Source of the DNA: Kumtagia sp044326205
GTDB taxonomy: Bacteria > Pseudomonadota > Alphaproteobacteria > Rhizobiales > Rhizobiaceae
DNA length: 64,000 bases
Direction: 5' to 3'
NCBI RefSeq assembly: GCF_044326205.1
Contig: NZ_JBIRCY010000001.1
Location: 310,001 to 374,000, forward strand
Shown: positions 34,244 to 42,041 of the stretch, in pieces
Layout: every line of letters starts with the position of its first letter
Position numbering within the stretch: position 1 is the first letter of the stretch
Position numbers and translations under genes: made by a program
Notes under the pieces: generated by a model
The model's database searches: none
Seen by the model: the letters and a program-made list of their open reading frames with translations, nothing else
What the model was told of the DNA's origin: nothing

Positions 34244-34975
34244 TCACACCTGACGCATGCCACCGTCGACGCATAGCTCCGCGCCGGCGACGAAACTCGC
34301 CTCGTCGCTGAGCAGAAACAGCGCCGCTGCGGCCACTTCCTCGGGCCGCGCCATGCGGCCCAGCGGGATATGCCCGACGAGCGCCGTGCGCACGTCATCG
34401 GAAACCGCGTCGAACATCGCGGTGTCGGTAGGACCCGGGCTGACGACATTGACGCGAATGCCGCGCGGCCCGAGTTCCGCGGTCCAGGTCCGCGCATAGG
34501 AGCGCAAGGCCGCCTTGCTCGCCGAATAGGTGCCGTAGGAAGGCACCCCCGCCGTATCCGCGGCCGAGCCGACGAGCACGACGGAGCTGCCCTCCCCCAT
34601 GATGCTGACCGCCTCCTGCAGGGCGAGTACGGAACTGCGGACATTGACCAGGAAATGGCGTTCGAAATGCTCAGGCGTTTCGTCGGCGAGAAGAGCCGGT
34701 TCCGATATACCCGCGTTCATAACCAGCGCATCGATGCGGCCCTGCTCGTCCCGGACCGTCGCGATGGCTTCCGATACGTCCCGCGGCTTGCCGGCATCGG
34801 CGACAATGCCGCGCGCCCCTCGTCCGATTTTCCTGGCTGCCGTTTCGACGTCTTCGGGCTGGCGCCCGGTAAGAAACACCGCCGCACCTTCGGCTGCAAG
34901 CCGCCCCGCAATGGCAAAGCCGATACCCTTCGCACCGCCCAGTACCAGCGCAACCTTGTCCGTCATTCGAGCCAT
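34244..34975 (-). CDS. SDR family oxidoreductase
   Basis: A 243-residue short-chain dehydrogenase. The cofactor motif is LGGAKGIG, followed by VMNAGIS, the catalytic Ser in VGSAADTAG, YSASKAAL (Tyr and Lys) and the tail ELCVDGG. The start at 34975 (MARMTDK) is chosen over 34966; the frame extends to 35134 without homology. Substrate unknown. It is convergent with the ClpP-fold gene. Confidence 0.9.
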   Translation of the reverse strand: MARMTDKVALVLGGAKGIGFAIAGRLAAEGAAVFLTGRQPEDVETAARKIGRGARGIVADAGKPRDVSEAIATVRDEQGRIDALVMNAGISEPALLADETPEHFERHFLVNVRSSVLALQEAVSIMGEGSSVVLVGSAADTAGVPSYGTYSASKAALRSYARTWTAELGPRGIRVNVVSPGPTDTAMFDAVSDDVRTALVGHIPLGRMARPEEVAAAALFLLSDEASFVAGAELCVDGGMRQV

Positions 34976-35130
34976 CGCAAAATCCTTCGCGTCTATAATG
35001 GCGTGCCGGATTGCACTCCGTCTATTTACCCGCTCCCGCCGAGCGTTGGATCTGGGCTGTCCAGATATAACGGGGATGTTGGGCACGCGGAGCGGCCCTT
35101 GCTGGGTGCGACGGACCGGCTCCCGGTCGT

Positions 35131-36327
35131 TCACCTCACCCGGCCTATCGCCGTGCCAGGCATGACCTCCGCAGGCCGCGCGACCCGCACGCAGTCGCGC
35201 CCATCCTTCTTGGCGGCGTAGAGCGCCTCGTCAGCCCGTCGCATCAGGCCCGAAAGACTTTCCAAGCGCAGCAGTTCGGCGACGCCGAAGCTCGCGGTGA
35301 AGCGTCTGTCCGCCGGCAACCCCTCAATCGGCAGTGAGGAGAACGAACTGCGCGCGCCCTCCGCGAAAAGCCGCGCGGCGATCAGGTTCGAGCCCGGCAG
35401 GATGATGGCGAACTCCTCGCCGCCAAGTCTTGCCGCGACCTGCCGGCCGCCTGCTGCGCTCTTCAGGAATCCTGCGAATGCCTGGATAACACGGTCGCCG
35501 CTGGCATGGCCGAAGGTGTCGTTGACGGCCTTGAAATGATCGAGATCGGCGATGACCAGCGACACGGGCATTCCCTGGCGCAACGCATCCTCCATAGCCT
35601 TGCTTGCACGGCGCTCGAAGCCGCCGCGATTGTAGAGCCCGGACAGCGTGTCAGTTTCCGATTTGGAGGTGACGTCGGCCAGGATGTCACGAGCCATGAT
35701 GACCAGCATCAGCAGCGCTACACCGATGGCGAAGATCGTGGCGAGCGTCTGCGAGAACAGCGCATAGTTGGTCTTGAGATAGTCCTGTGCGCTCGCCCCC
35801 GTGCCGCCGGCAAGCACCATCAGGAACGGTTTCGACAGGAATTGCAGCGCGCTGGCCGACAGAACGACCAGCAGCACCGTATCCAGCCGGCCGCGGGCGC
35901 GCGAGAAGCCGACGATCCACACGCCGATCAACTGCATGGCGAAATAGGGAGCCTGATAAGCGAGCATGCGCCAGAACGAGGTGCGCGGCAGGTCTTGGAT
36001 CAGGGTGCACACGACGACCGACACAATGAAGGTGGCGGCCATCGTCGTGCGCGGATTCTGCACCGAATATTTCTGCGCCAATCCGACATTGAACTGCGCC
36101 ATGCCGGCCAGCACGATGGCGAAAGAGAACACGATCGCCGGCGTGTTGCTCCCCAGCGCATAGATCATGAACTCGACGCCGAAATAGGCCATGCCGAGCC
36201 CATAGCTGAGCGCGAACCAGCGCGCGGCGGTCAGCTTGGCATCGTAGAGGGCAACGGCCATGAAGGCGGCGGCGAGCAGGCCCGCCACGACGAAATTGAT
36301 CGCCAGGATGAATCCCGCCCCGCTCAA
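35131..36327 (-). CDS. membrane GGDEF diguanylate cyclase A
   Basis: A 398-residue protein with about six hydrophobic helices (1-200) and a C-terminal GGDEF domain that makes cyclic di-GMP. The active loop is RLGGEEFAII near residue 301, and DLDHFKAVNDTFGHASGD carries the metal-binding Asp. The inhibitory RxxD site before GGEEF is missing. GGAGG lies five bases before a TTG at 36327, so this start is preferred to the GTG at 36372. A second membrane GGDEF gene of similar design lies just upstream. Confidence 0.88.
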   Translation of the reverse strand: MSGAGFILAINFVVAGLLAAAFMAVALYDAKLTAARWFALSYGLGMAYFGVEFMIYALGSNTPAIVFSFAIVLAGMAQFNVGLAQKYSVQNPRTTMAATFIVSVVVCTLIQDLPRTSFWRMLAYQAPYFAMQLIGVWIVGFSRARGRLDTVLLVVLSASALQFLSKPFLMVLAGGTGASAQDYLKTNYALFSQTLATIFAIGVALLMLVIMARDILADVTSKSETDTLSGLYNRGGFERRASKAMEDALRQGMPVSLVIADLDHFKAVNDTFGHASGDRVIQAFAGFLKSAAGGRQVAARLGGEEFAIILPGSNLIAARLFAEGARSSFSSLPIEGLPADRRFTASFGVAELLRLESLSGLMRRADEALYAAKKDGRDCVRVARPAEVMPGTAIGRVR

Positions 36328-36498
36328 CCGATCCTCCACCGCGTCATGCGGGTGAAGGTATAGACAAAGCACAGGTGTGAGAAGAAGCAGTTAATCCGGC
36401 AGGGGCCAAGCTTGCGCCCGGCCTATCTTGAAGAAACAGCAACCAAAGCTTGCACTGCCCAATCGGCTGGCGTCCCCACCGCTTCGATGGGTCTAACG

Positions 36499-37737
36499 TC
36501 AGGTGCCGGCGCGCCACTCCCGCACATCGATCGGGGAATCGCCTTCGGACCGGATATAAGTGACGCGGACGCGGTCGCGGCCGGCGCGCTTGGCCTGCAT
36601 GAGCGCATCGTCGGCGCGCTTGAACAATGCTGCCAGGCTTTCGTCGCCGGCGCGTGCCGCGACACCGAAGCTGCAAGTGACCAGTCCGAGATCGGGCGTC
36701 ACGCCTTCCAGCGCACCCGTGGAAAGCGCGGCCCGCAGGCCCTCGGCGAAAAGCCGCGAAGCGCCCAAGTCGCACTGTGGCATGAACACCGCGAATTCCT
36801 CGCCGCCGGTGCGCCCTATGATCGCCTTCCCGGCGCCCGCTTGCCGGAGCAGGCTGGCGAACGCGGTGATGACCGCATCACCGACCGCATGGCCGTGGCG
36901 GTCGTTTACCAGCTTGAAATGATCGAGATCGGCGAGAACGAGACCAAGCGGCAGCGGCTTGCGCTTGGTCTGATCAAAGAATGGCGCGGTTTCTTCCTCA
37001 AAGCCACGGCGATTGAGCAGGCCGGACAGCGCGTCCGTACGCGATTGGATCCGCAATTCCTGCATCGCGTCAAATGCGACGGTGGTCAGCAGCGTCAGCG
37101 CAATCAGCACCGAGAAGAGGATGACGGACAGGCTCGTCGTCAGCCAGTAAGCCGAGGTTATGTACGGCATCTGTTCGGAATGGCCATTCTCGAACAGCGC
37201 GACGACGACGGGCCGGATGAAGAAATCAAGCGCACGCAGCGCAGCCAGCCAGATCAGCAGCCGGTCCACGAAAGCAAGTTTCCTGGCCTTCCGCAGGCTG
37301 AGCGCGATGACCACGCACATTGCTCCGAGCCCGTAGTTCACGGCGAAGATGCGGGCGACAAAGTCGGGCTGCAAGAACAGGAACCAACTGAAGACAGCCA
37401 TTCCGGCGATACCGCATGCCGCAAGCCGGAATACGGGCACCCGCAGGGCCTGCCGGGCGATCACTGCCCGTGCCAGCAGGAACACGGCGCAGAAGAAGAG
37501 CAAATTGGAGAGGAATTTCGCCGCCTCGAACGGCATTCCGAGGCTGAAGCCCTGCAGGACGAAGCCAGCGCCGACGCAGAGATAGCAGAGACCGAGCAAC
37601 AGGACGTGACGGTGCTCGCGCTTGGCCGCCCAGATCACCAGGAACGCAAGCGAAAGCATGCCGGACACGGCCGGATTCAGCAGCGATATGAACAGGCTCT
37701 GGTCCAACGCGCCCCGCCCGCGGTTACCCAGCGTCAA
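36499..37737 (-). CDS. membrane GGDEF diguanylate cyclase B
   Basis: A 412-residue paralog-like partner of the gene at 35131: multiple hydrophobic helices (about 20-230), then GGDEF. The active loop is RTGGEEFAVF near residue 313; DLDHFKLVNDRHGHAVGD is intact and the RxxD inhibitory site is absent. The start (TTG at 37737) is uncertain. The two genes are separated by 171 bases and point the same way, consistent with duplication followed by divergence of the sensor part. Confidence 0.87.
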   Translation of the reverse strand: MTLGNRGRGALDQSLFISLLNPAVSGMLSLAFLVIWAAKREHRHVLLLGLCYLCVGAGFVLQGFSLGMPFEAAKFLSNLLFFCAVFLLARAVIARQALRVPVFRLAACGIAGMAVFSWFLFLQPDFVARIFAVNYGLGAMCVVIALSLRKARKLAFVDRLLIWLAALRALDFFIRPVVVALFENGHSEQMPYITSAYWLTTSLSVILFSVLIALTLLTTVAFDAMQELRIQSRTDALSGLLNRRGFEEETAPFFDQTKRKPLPLGLVLADLDHFKLVNDRHGHAVGDAVITAFASLLRQAGAGKAIIGRTGGEEFAVFMPQCDLGASRLFAEGLRAALSTGALEGVTPDLGLVTCSFGVAARAGDESLAALFKRADDALMQAKRAGRDRVRVTYIRSEGDSPIDVREWRAGT

Positions 37738-37777
37738 GAATTAGAAGAAACCCACGAACAACAGGTTAAGCCGGCAA

Positions 37778-37804
37778 GGCGATCGCTTCAACCAGGCGAT
37801 CGCC
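37778..37804 (-). terminator. hairpin downstream of leuC
   Basis: GGCGATCG and CGATCGCC form an 8-bp stem about 45 bases past the leuC stop. No T-run follows. It lies before the GGDEF gene start and may end leuC transcription. Confidence 0.4.
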
Positions 37805-37847
37805 CGTACGGGTTCGGCGGAGCGCACCGGGTACCCCGCCGGCGCCC

Positions 37848-39257
37848 TCAGTTCCAGTCGCGGATGTCGACGAAATGCCCGGCAATCGCCGCCGCCGCCG
37901 CCATTGCCGGGGACACCAGATGGGTGCGGCCCTTGAAACCCTGGCGGCCCTCGAAATTGCGGTTCGAGGTTGAGGCGCAGCGCTCATGCGGCTTCAGCCG
38001 GTCGTCGTTCATGGCGAGGCACATGGAGCACCCCGGCTCGCGCCAGTCGAAACCCGCCTCGATGAAGATCTTGTCGAGGCCTTCGGCTTCCGCCTGCTCC
38101 TTCACCAGACCGGAGCCGGGCACGATCATCGCATCGACGGTCGGCGCGACCTTCTTGCCGTCGACAACCTTGGCCACGGCGCGCAGATCCTCGATGCGGC
38201 CATTGGTGCAGGAGCCGATGAAGACGCGGTCGAGAGTGACGTCGGTCATCTTCGTTCCCGGCGTCAGGCCCATATAGTCGAGGGCGCGCTGCTTGGAGGT
38301 GCGCTTGTTCTCGTCCTCGATCGTCGCCGGGTCGGGCACAATGCCGGTGACCGACACGACGTCCTCGGGCGATGAGCCCCAGGTGACGATCGGCGGCAGC
38401 TTGGCCGCATCGAGCACGATGACCTTGTCGAAATGCGCGCCCTCGTCGGTCTTCAGCGTCTTCCAGTAGTCCAGCGCCATGTCCCACGCCTCGCCTTTTG
38501 GCGCACGCGGCTTGTCCTTGACGTAGGCAAAAGTCGTCTCGTCCGGCGCGATCAGGCCGGCACGGGCGCCGCCTTCGATCGACATGTTGCAGATTGTCAT
38601 GCGGCCTTCCATCGACAGCGCCCGGATCGCCTCGCCGGCGTATTCTATGACGTAGCCGGTGCCGCCCGCCGTGCCGATCTCGCCGATGATGGCGAGGATG
38701 ATGTCCTTCGCCGTCACGCCGGCGGGCAATTGCCCGTCGACGCGCACCAGCATGTTTTTCGCCTTGCGCTGGATCAGCGTCTGGGTGGCCAGCACATGCT
38801 CGACCTCCGACGTGCCGATGCCATGTGCCAGAGCGCCGAACGCACCATGCGTCGAGGTGTGGCTGTCGCCGCAGACAATCGTCATGCCGGGGAGCGTAAA
38901 GCCCTGCTCGGGGCCGATGATGTGGACGATGCCCTGGCGGATGTCGTTCTCCGAATAATATTCGACGCCGAAATCCTTGGCGTTCTTCGCCAGCGCCTCG
39001 ACCTGGATGCGGCTTTCCTCGTTCTTGATGCCAAGCTTGCGGTCGGGCGAGGTCGGCACGTTGTGGTCGACCACGGCCAGCGTCTTTTCGGGATGCCGTA
39101 CCTTTCGACCGGTCATGCGCAAGCCCTCGAAGGCCTGCGGGCTGGTGACTTCATGCACGAGGTGGCGATCGATGTAGAGCAGGCAGGTGCCGTCGTCCTG
39201 GCGGTCGACGACATGGTCGTCGAAAATCTTGTCGTAGAGGGTGCGCGGTGCGCTCAT
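37848..39257 (-). CDS. leuC: 3-isopropylmalate dehydratase large subunit
   Basis: A 469-residue aconitase-family enzyme that isomerises 2- to 3-isopropylmalate in leucine synthesis, with LeuD as partner. The [4Fe-4S] ligands are the Cys in GSCTNGRIEDLRA and the pair in PGCSMCLAMN. Typical blocks VCGDSHTSTHGAFG, EHVLATQTL and SNRNFEGRQG are intact, as is the C-terminal HFVDIRDW. leuD and leuB are not adjacent. The start MSAPRTLYDKIFDDHVV matches the family. Confidence 0.97.
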   Translation of the reverse strand: MSAPRTLYDKIFDDHVVDRQDDGTCLLYIDRHLVHEVTSPQAFEGLRMTGRKVRHPEKTLAVVDHNVPTSPDRKLGIKNEESRIQVEALAKNAKDFGVEYYSENDIRQGIVHIIGPEQGFTLPGMTIVCGDSHTSTHGAFGALAHGIGTSEVEHVLATQTLIQRKAKNMLVRVDGQLPAGVTAKDIILAIIGEIGTAGGTGYVIEYAGEAIRALSMEGRMTICNMSIEGGARAGLIAPDETTFAYVKDKPRAPKGEAWDMALDYWKTLKTDEGAHFDKVIVLDAAKLPPIVTWGSSPEDVVSVTGIVPDPATIEDENKRTSKQRALDYMGLTPGTKMTDVTLDRVFIGSCTNGRIEDLRAVAKVVDGKKVAPTVDAMIVPGSGLVKEQAEAEGLDKIFIEAGFDWREPGCSMCLAMNDDRLKPHERCASTSNRNFEGRQGFKGRTHLVSPAMAAAAAIAGHFVDIRDWN

Positions 39258-39323
39258 GGTCTTTATCCGTCGATAGGAATGAGAAGGAGGAAAAGTCCGG
39301 CGACAGCCGGAAGCCCGTCGGCT

Positions 39324-39452
39324 TCAGCGAAGTCGGGAAAGCAGCGCGCCCGAGATACGCGCAAAGAACCGCGCGGGCAGGCGCTTCTTGTCCTGCAGCA
39401 CGAAGCCCTTGTAGCTCGGATCTCCGAAAAGCTCTTCCATCGCGCCGCTCAT
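39324..39452 (-). CDS. possible 42-residue ORF upstream of leuC
   Basis: A short frame, MSGAMEELFGDPSYKGFVLQ, continuing to a basic helical end. It lies in the 283-base gap between mgtC and leuC, and no ribosome site is seen. It is not leucine-rich enough to look like a leu attenuator peptide. Listed only because the gap is otherwise empty. Confidence 0.2.
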   Translation of the reverse strand: MSGAMEELFGDPSYKGFVLQDKKRLPARFFARISGALLSRLR

Positions 39453-39540
39453 ACCAAGCTTTTGACGCGGCGGCAATTGTGGCATGGAGCTGTTGCGACA
39501 GACGGCAAAGATGCTCAAATTGTCCGAACGACCGAGGACC

Positions 39541-40131
39541 TCAGTTCTGAGCAGGCTTCATCTTCGACGGATCGTCCTCTTTCGGCTTGATCGCCCGCTT
39601 GGCCGAACGGCGCTCATCCTCCGGTAGCTCAAAATCCTCGCCCTGGTTCATGTCCATCTTGCTTTCGAGAGCATAAAGCAGCACCAGCACGGCCAATGCC
39701 AGCAGCGTCGAAAACAGCGCGATCTGCCAGAGGCCGAGACCAGAGGCCACGCCGATGGCGCCGGCCAGCCACATGCCGGCGCCGGTGGTCAGCCCATGCA
39801 CCTGCCCGCGGGTGAAAATGACCACGCCGGCGGCAAGGAACGCGACGCCGGCCGTCACCGCCTCGACGACGCGGATCGGGTCGACCTTCACGGCATCTTT
39901 CAAGACATCGGTGGTGAACATCGGCGCATGGATGATCTCGATGGTGAGAATGGCGAAAGTCGCCGACGCCACGCAGACCAGGATGTGGGTGCGCAGCCCT
40001 GCCGGCCGGTTGCGCCATTCGCGCTCGAAGCCGATCACCGCGCCGAAGATCGCCGCCAGCAGCAGCCGCGCGGCGATCACCGGAAACGATGTATAGGTCG
40101 CATGGCCGAATTCAGCGGCGAGCTGGTCCAT
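39541..40131 (-). CDS. MgtC/SapB family membrane protein
   Basis: A 196-residue protein with four to five hydrophobic helices in the first 140 residues. ARLLLAAIFGAVIGFEREWRNRPAGLRTHILVC is the MgtC N-terminal signature and GLTTGAGMWLAGAIGVASGLG the second block. The polar Lys/Asp/Glu-rich tail replaces the ACT domain of virulence MgtC. GAGGG precedes the ATG. Role in magnesium or acid stress is family knowledge. Confidence 0.92.
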   Translation of the reverse strand: MDQLAAEFGHATYTSFPVIAARLLLAAIFGAVIGFEREWRNRPAGLRTHILVCVASATFAILTIEIIHAPMFTTDVLKDAVKVDPIRVVEAVTAGVAFLAAGVVIFTRGQVHGLTTGAGMWLAGAIGVASGLGLWQIALFSTLLALAVLVLLYALESKMDMNQGEDFELPEDERRSAKRAIKPKEDDPSKMKPAQN

Positions 40132-40206
40132 GGAAATCCCTCACGCGTTGGCCGCTAACGCGGCCACATCGGCGAGGTTCCAACGGCGACGAGGGGCTTT
40201 GCCGGC

Positions 40207-40845
40207 TCAGGTGATTTCGAATACGAACGCCTTAACGACCGCATCCGGCTCGGCGATCGCATAGCACCGGAACCACGGGCTTTCCTCGACCGCCTGCCAT
40301 TTTCCCTGGCGCTCCAGCTCGTCGAACACGGCGCGAAAACCGCCCTTCTCGAAAACCTGGTCACGCACGGTGAACATCGCATGGCCGCCTTTTTGCGTGA
40401 TGCGAACGAGCTCGTAGAGCCCGGTCGCCGGCGCATGGCCCATCGTGAAGACGCCGGTCGAAAAGAAGGCGCGGAAATGGCCGTCCGGCCACGGCAGCGG
40501 GCCGCCGAGCGCTGCCTCGCGCAGATCGTTGTAGCTGCCGCGTGAACCGGCGATCTTCAGCATGTCCGGCGACAGGTCGAGACCGGCCAAGTCGCCATAA
40601 CCCAGCGCCTTGAGTTGCGGACCGGAGAGCCCGGTGCCGCAACCGGCGTCGAGCAATGGCCCTTCGCCGATCGGCACATAGCGCGTCACCCAGGCCACGA
40701 CGAGGAACGGCAGCAGGTAACCCAGCGCCGCGGTCTCGCCGTCATAGGTAGCCGCCCATGCGGCATAGGCGTGCGCGAGCGCCTCGGGCGTTCCGGCGGT
40801 GTAGACCGATTCCAGCGCCGCCGCCGCCTTGTCCGAAGTGCTCAT
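40207..40845 (-). CDS. class I SAM-dependent methyltransferase
   Basis: A 212-residue enzyme with the SAM-binding motif LLDAGCGTGLSG (about 64-75), then GLDLSPDMLKIA and LPWPDGHFRAFFSTGVF for motifs II and IV. The opening YDGETAALGYLLP resembles small-molecule methyltransferases of the UbiE/Methyltransf_11 group. The start at 40845 has a weak site; the frame extends to 40959. Substrate unknown. Confidence 0.85.
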   Translation of the reverse strand: MSTSDKAAAALESVYTAGTPEALAHAYAAWAATYDGETAALGYLLPFLVVAWVTRYVPIGEGPLLDAGCGTGLSGPQLKALGYGDLAGLDLSPDMLKIAGSRGSYNDLREAALGGPLPWPDGHFRAFFSTGVFTMGHAPATGLYELVRITQKGGHAMFTVRDQVFEKGGFRAVFDELERQGKWQAVEESPWFRCYAIAEPDAVVKAFVFEIT

Positions 40846-40989
40846 CCGCCTGCGTCTCCCGATCGATGTTGCCGGAAAAGTGGCAGGCCATGCCCTCTGC
40901 GGCAAGCGAAACAGCGGAATGATCGTGAAGCTGAAGCAAGTTCGTCCGGCTGACGCCACCCAAAGCGAGATGGCCAGCCGGACGAAGGC

Positions 40990-41148
40990 CTAGATGCGTC
41001 CCATCAAAAGCAGGATGAGGAGCACGATCAGGACGACGCCGACGATGCCGGAAGGACCGTAGCCCCAGGCCCGCGAATGCGGCCAGGCCGGAACGGCGCC
41101 AATCAGGATAAGGATCAGGATGATGATCAGGATGGTCGTCAGCGTCAT
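40990..41148 (-). CDS. DUF3309 family small membrane protein
   Basis: A 52-residue protein made of two hydrophobic helices around the family motif PAWPHSRAWGYGPSG. It starts MTLTTILIIIL and ends in LLLMGRI. GGAGGGCTGCA precedes the ATG. It is below usual length cut-offs. Many copies occur in proteobacterial genomes; function unknown. Confidence 0.88.
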   Translation of the reverse strand: MTLTTILIIILILILIGAVPAWPHSRAWGYGPSGIVGVVLIVLLILLLMGRI

Positions 41149-41233
41149 TGCAGCCCTCCGGGTTTATTAGCCGATTGGGATGACAATGCGCGGGCGAACC
41201 GCAAGGTTCCGCAGGCAGGTTGCCGGACGATGA

Positions 41234-41914
41234 CTACCGGTTCGACTTCTTGCTGTTGAGCTCGAGATTCTTCTTGTAGTCGATGGCGAACAGGCTTTGG
41301 TCGATCTTCACGTCCTGTTTGACGTTGAAGATCATGACCGTGGTGTCCTTGCCCTGCGCGTCGGTGATCGTCCATTCCTTGAGTTCGTAATTGGACGGAT
41401 CGAACTTCATGGTGATTTTGGAATTGCCGAAGGACGACTTGTCGACCAGTTGGATGACCGTCTGGTCGGGCTCTTCCTTGACGCTGCGCACCTTGTTGCC
41501 GGACAAATCGATGCGGTCGTCGAGCAGCAGCTTCAGCGGCGTCTTGGACAGCGGATAGAGGTCCATCGTCTTCATCTTCGGGTTCTCCAGCACGACCGAA
41601 TCGCCGTCGGAGATCACCCTGAAGCCGGCTTTGCCATCATAGTTGAAACGGATTTTTCCGGGCCGCTGGATGTAGAATTTTCCGCCGGTCTGGCGGCCCC
41701 GCGCGTCGAACTGCACGAACTCGCCGCTCATCGAGCGGATGGACGCGAAATGGTCGGCGATCTTCTGCGCCGTCGCGGAAACCTCCGCGGCAGCCGGCGC
41801 CGTCATGCCGGGCAGCAGCGCGAGGCCGACAACAACCGCAATGCCGAGCGCCATGCCGATCACGCCACGGCGCGTCTTCGGCGCGCCGGCATTCATCATG
41901 GGAGCCTTGGTCAT
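41234..41914 (-). CDS. lolA: outer-membrane lipoprotein carrier protein LolA
   Basis: A 226-residue periplasmic chaperone that carries lipoproteins to the outer membrane. The signal peptide is GVIGMALGIAVVVGLALLPGMTAPAAA. The LolA body is visible in IRSMSGEFVQFDARGRQTGGKFYIQRPGKIRFNY. The C-terminal IDYKKNLELNSKKSNR is longer and more basic than in E. coli. It follows ftsK, as lolA does in E. coli. The start at 41914 is chosen by position; ATG at 41899 is an alternative. Confidence 0.9.
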   Translation of the reverse strand: MTKAPMMNAGAPKTRRGVIGMALGIAVVVGLALLPGMTAPAAAEVSATAQKIADHFASIRSMSGEFVQFDARGRQTGGKFYIQRPGKIRFNYDGKAGFRVISDGDSVVLENPKMKTMDLYPLSKTPLKLLLDDRIDLSGNKVRSVKEEPDQTVIQLVDKSSFGNSKITMKFDPSNYELKEWTITDAQGKDTTVMIFNVKQDVKIDQSLFAIDYKKNLELNSKKSNR

Positions 41915-41946
41915 TTTTCTCACCCGGGAATCGCGTTCTTCGTTGC

Positions 41947-41972
41947 AGCCCAACTAAGAATGTAGTTGGGCT
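41947..41972. terminator. 10-bp hairpin between ftsK and lolA
   Basis: AGCCCAACTA and TAGTTGGGCT pair perfectly around AGAATG. On the plus strand the stem is followed by TTAGTTT. On the coding (minus) strand it lies 33 bases before lolA, so it could end or attenuate ftsK transcription. Confidence 0.45.
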
Positions 41973-42041
41973 TTAGTTTGACGGAGACAAGCCCGGCGCC
42001 GTTTCACGTTTGCGGGACACAGGCAAAGCCCGGCCCGGGCG

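Noticed and set aside
39324..39518. Leucine attenuator peptide upstream of leuC
   Set aside because: The short frame has no run of leucine codons and no terminator/antiterminator pair was visible.
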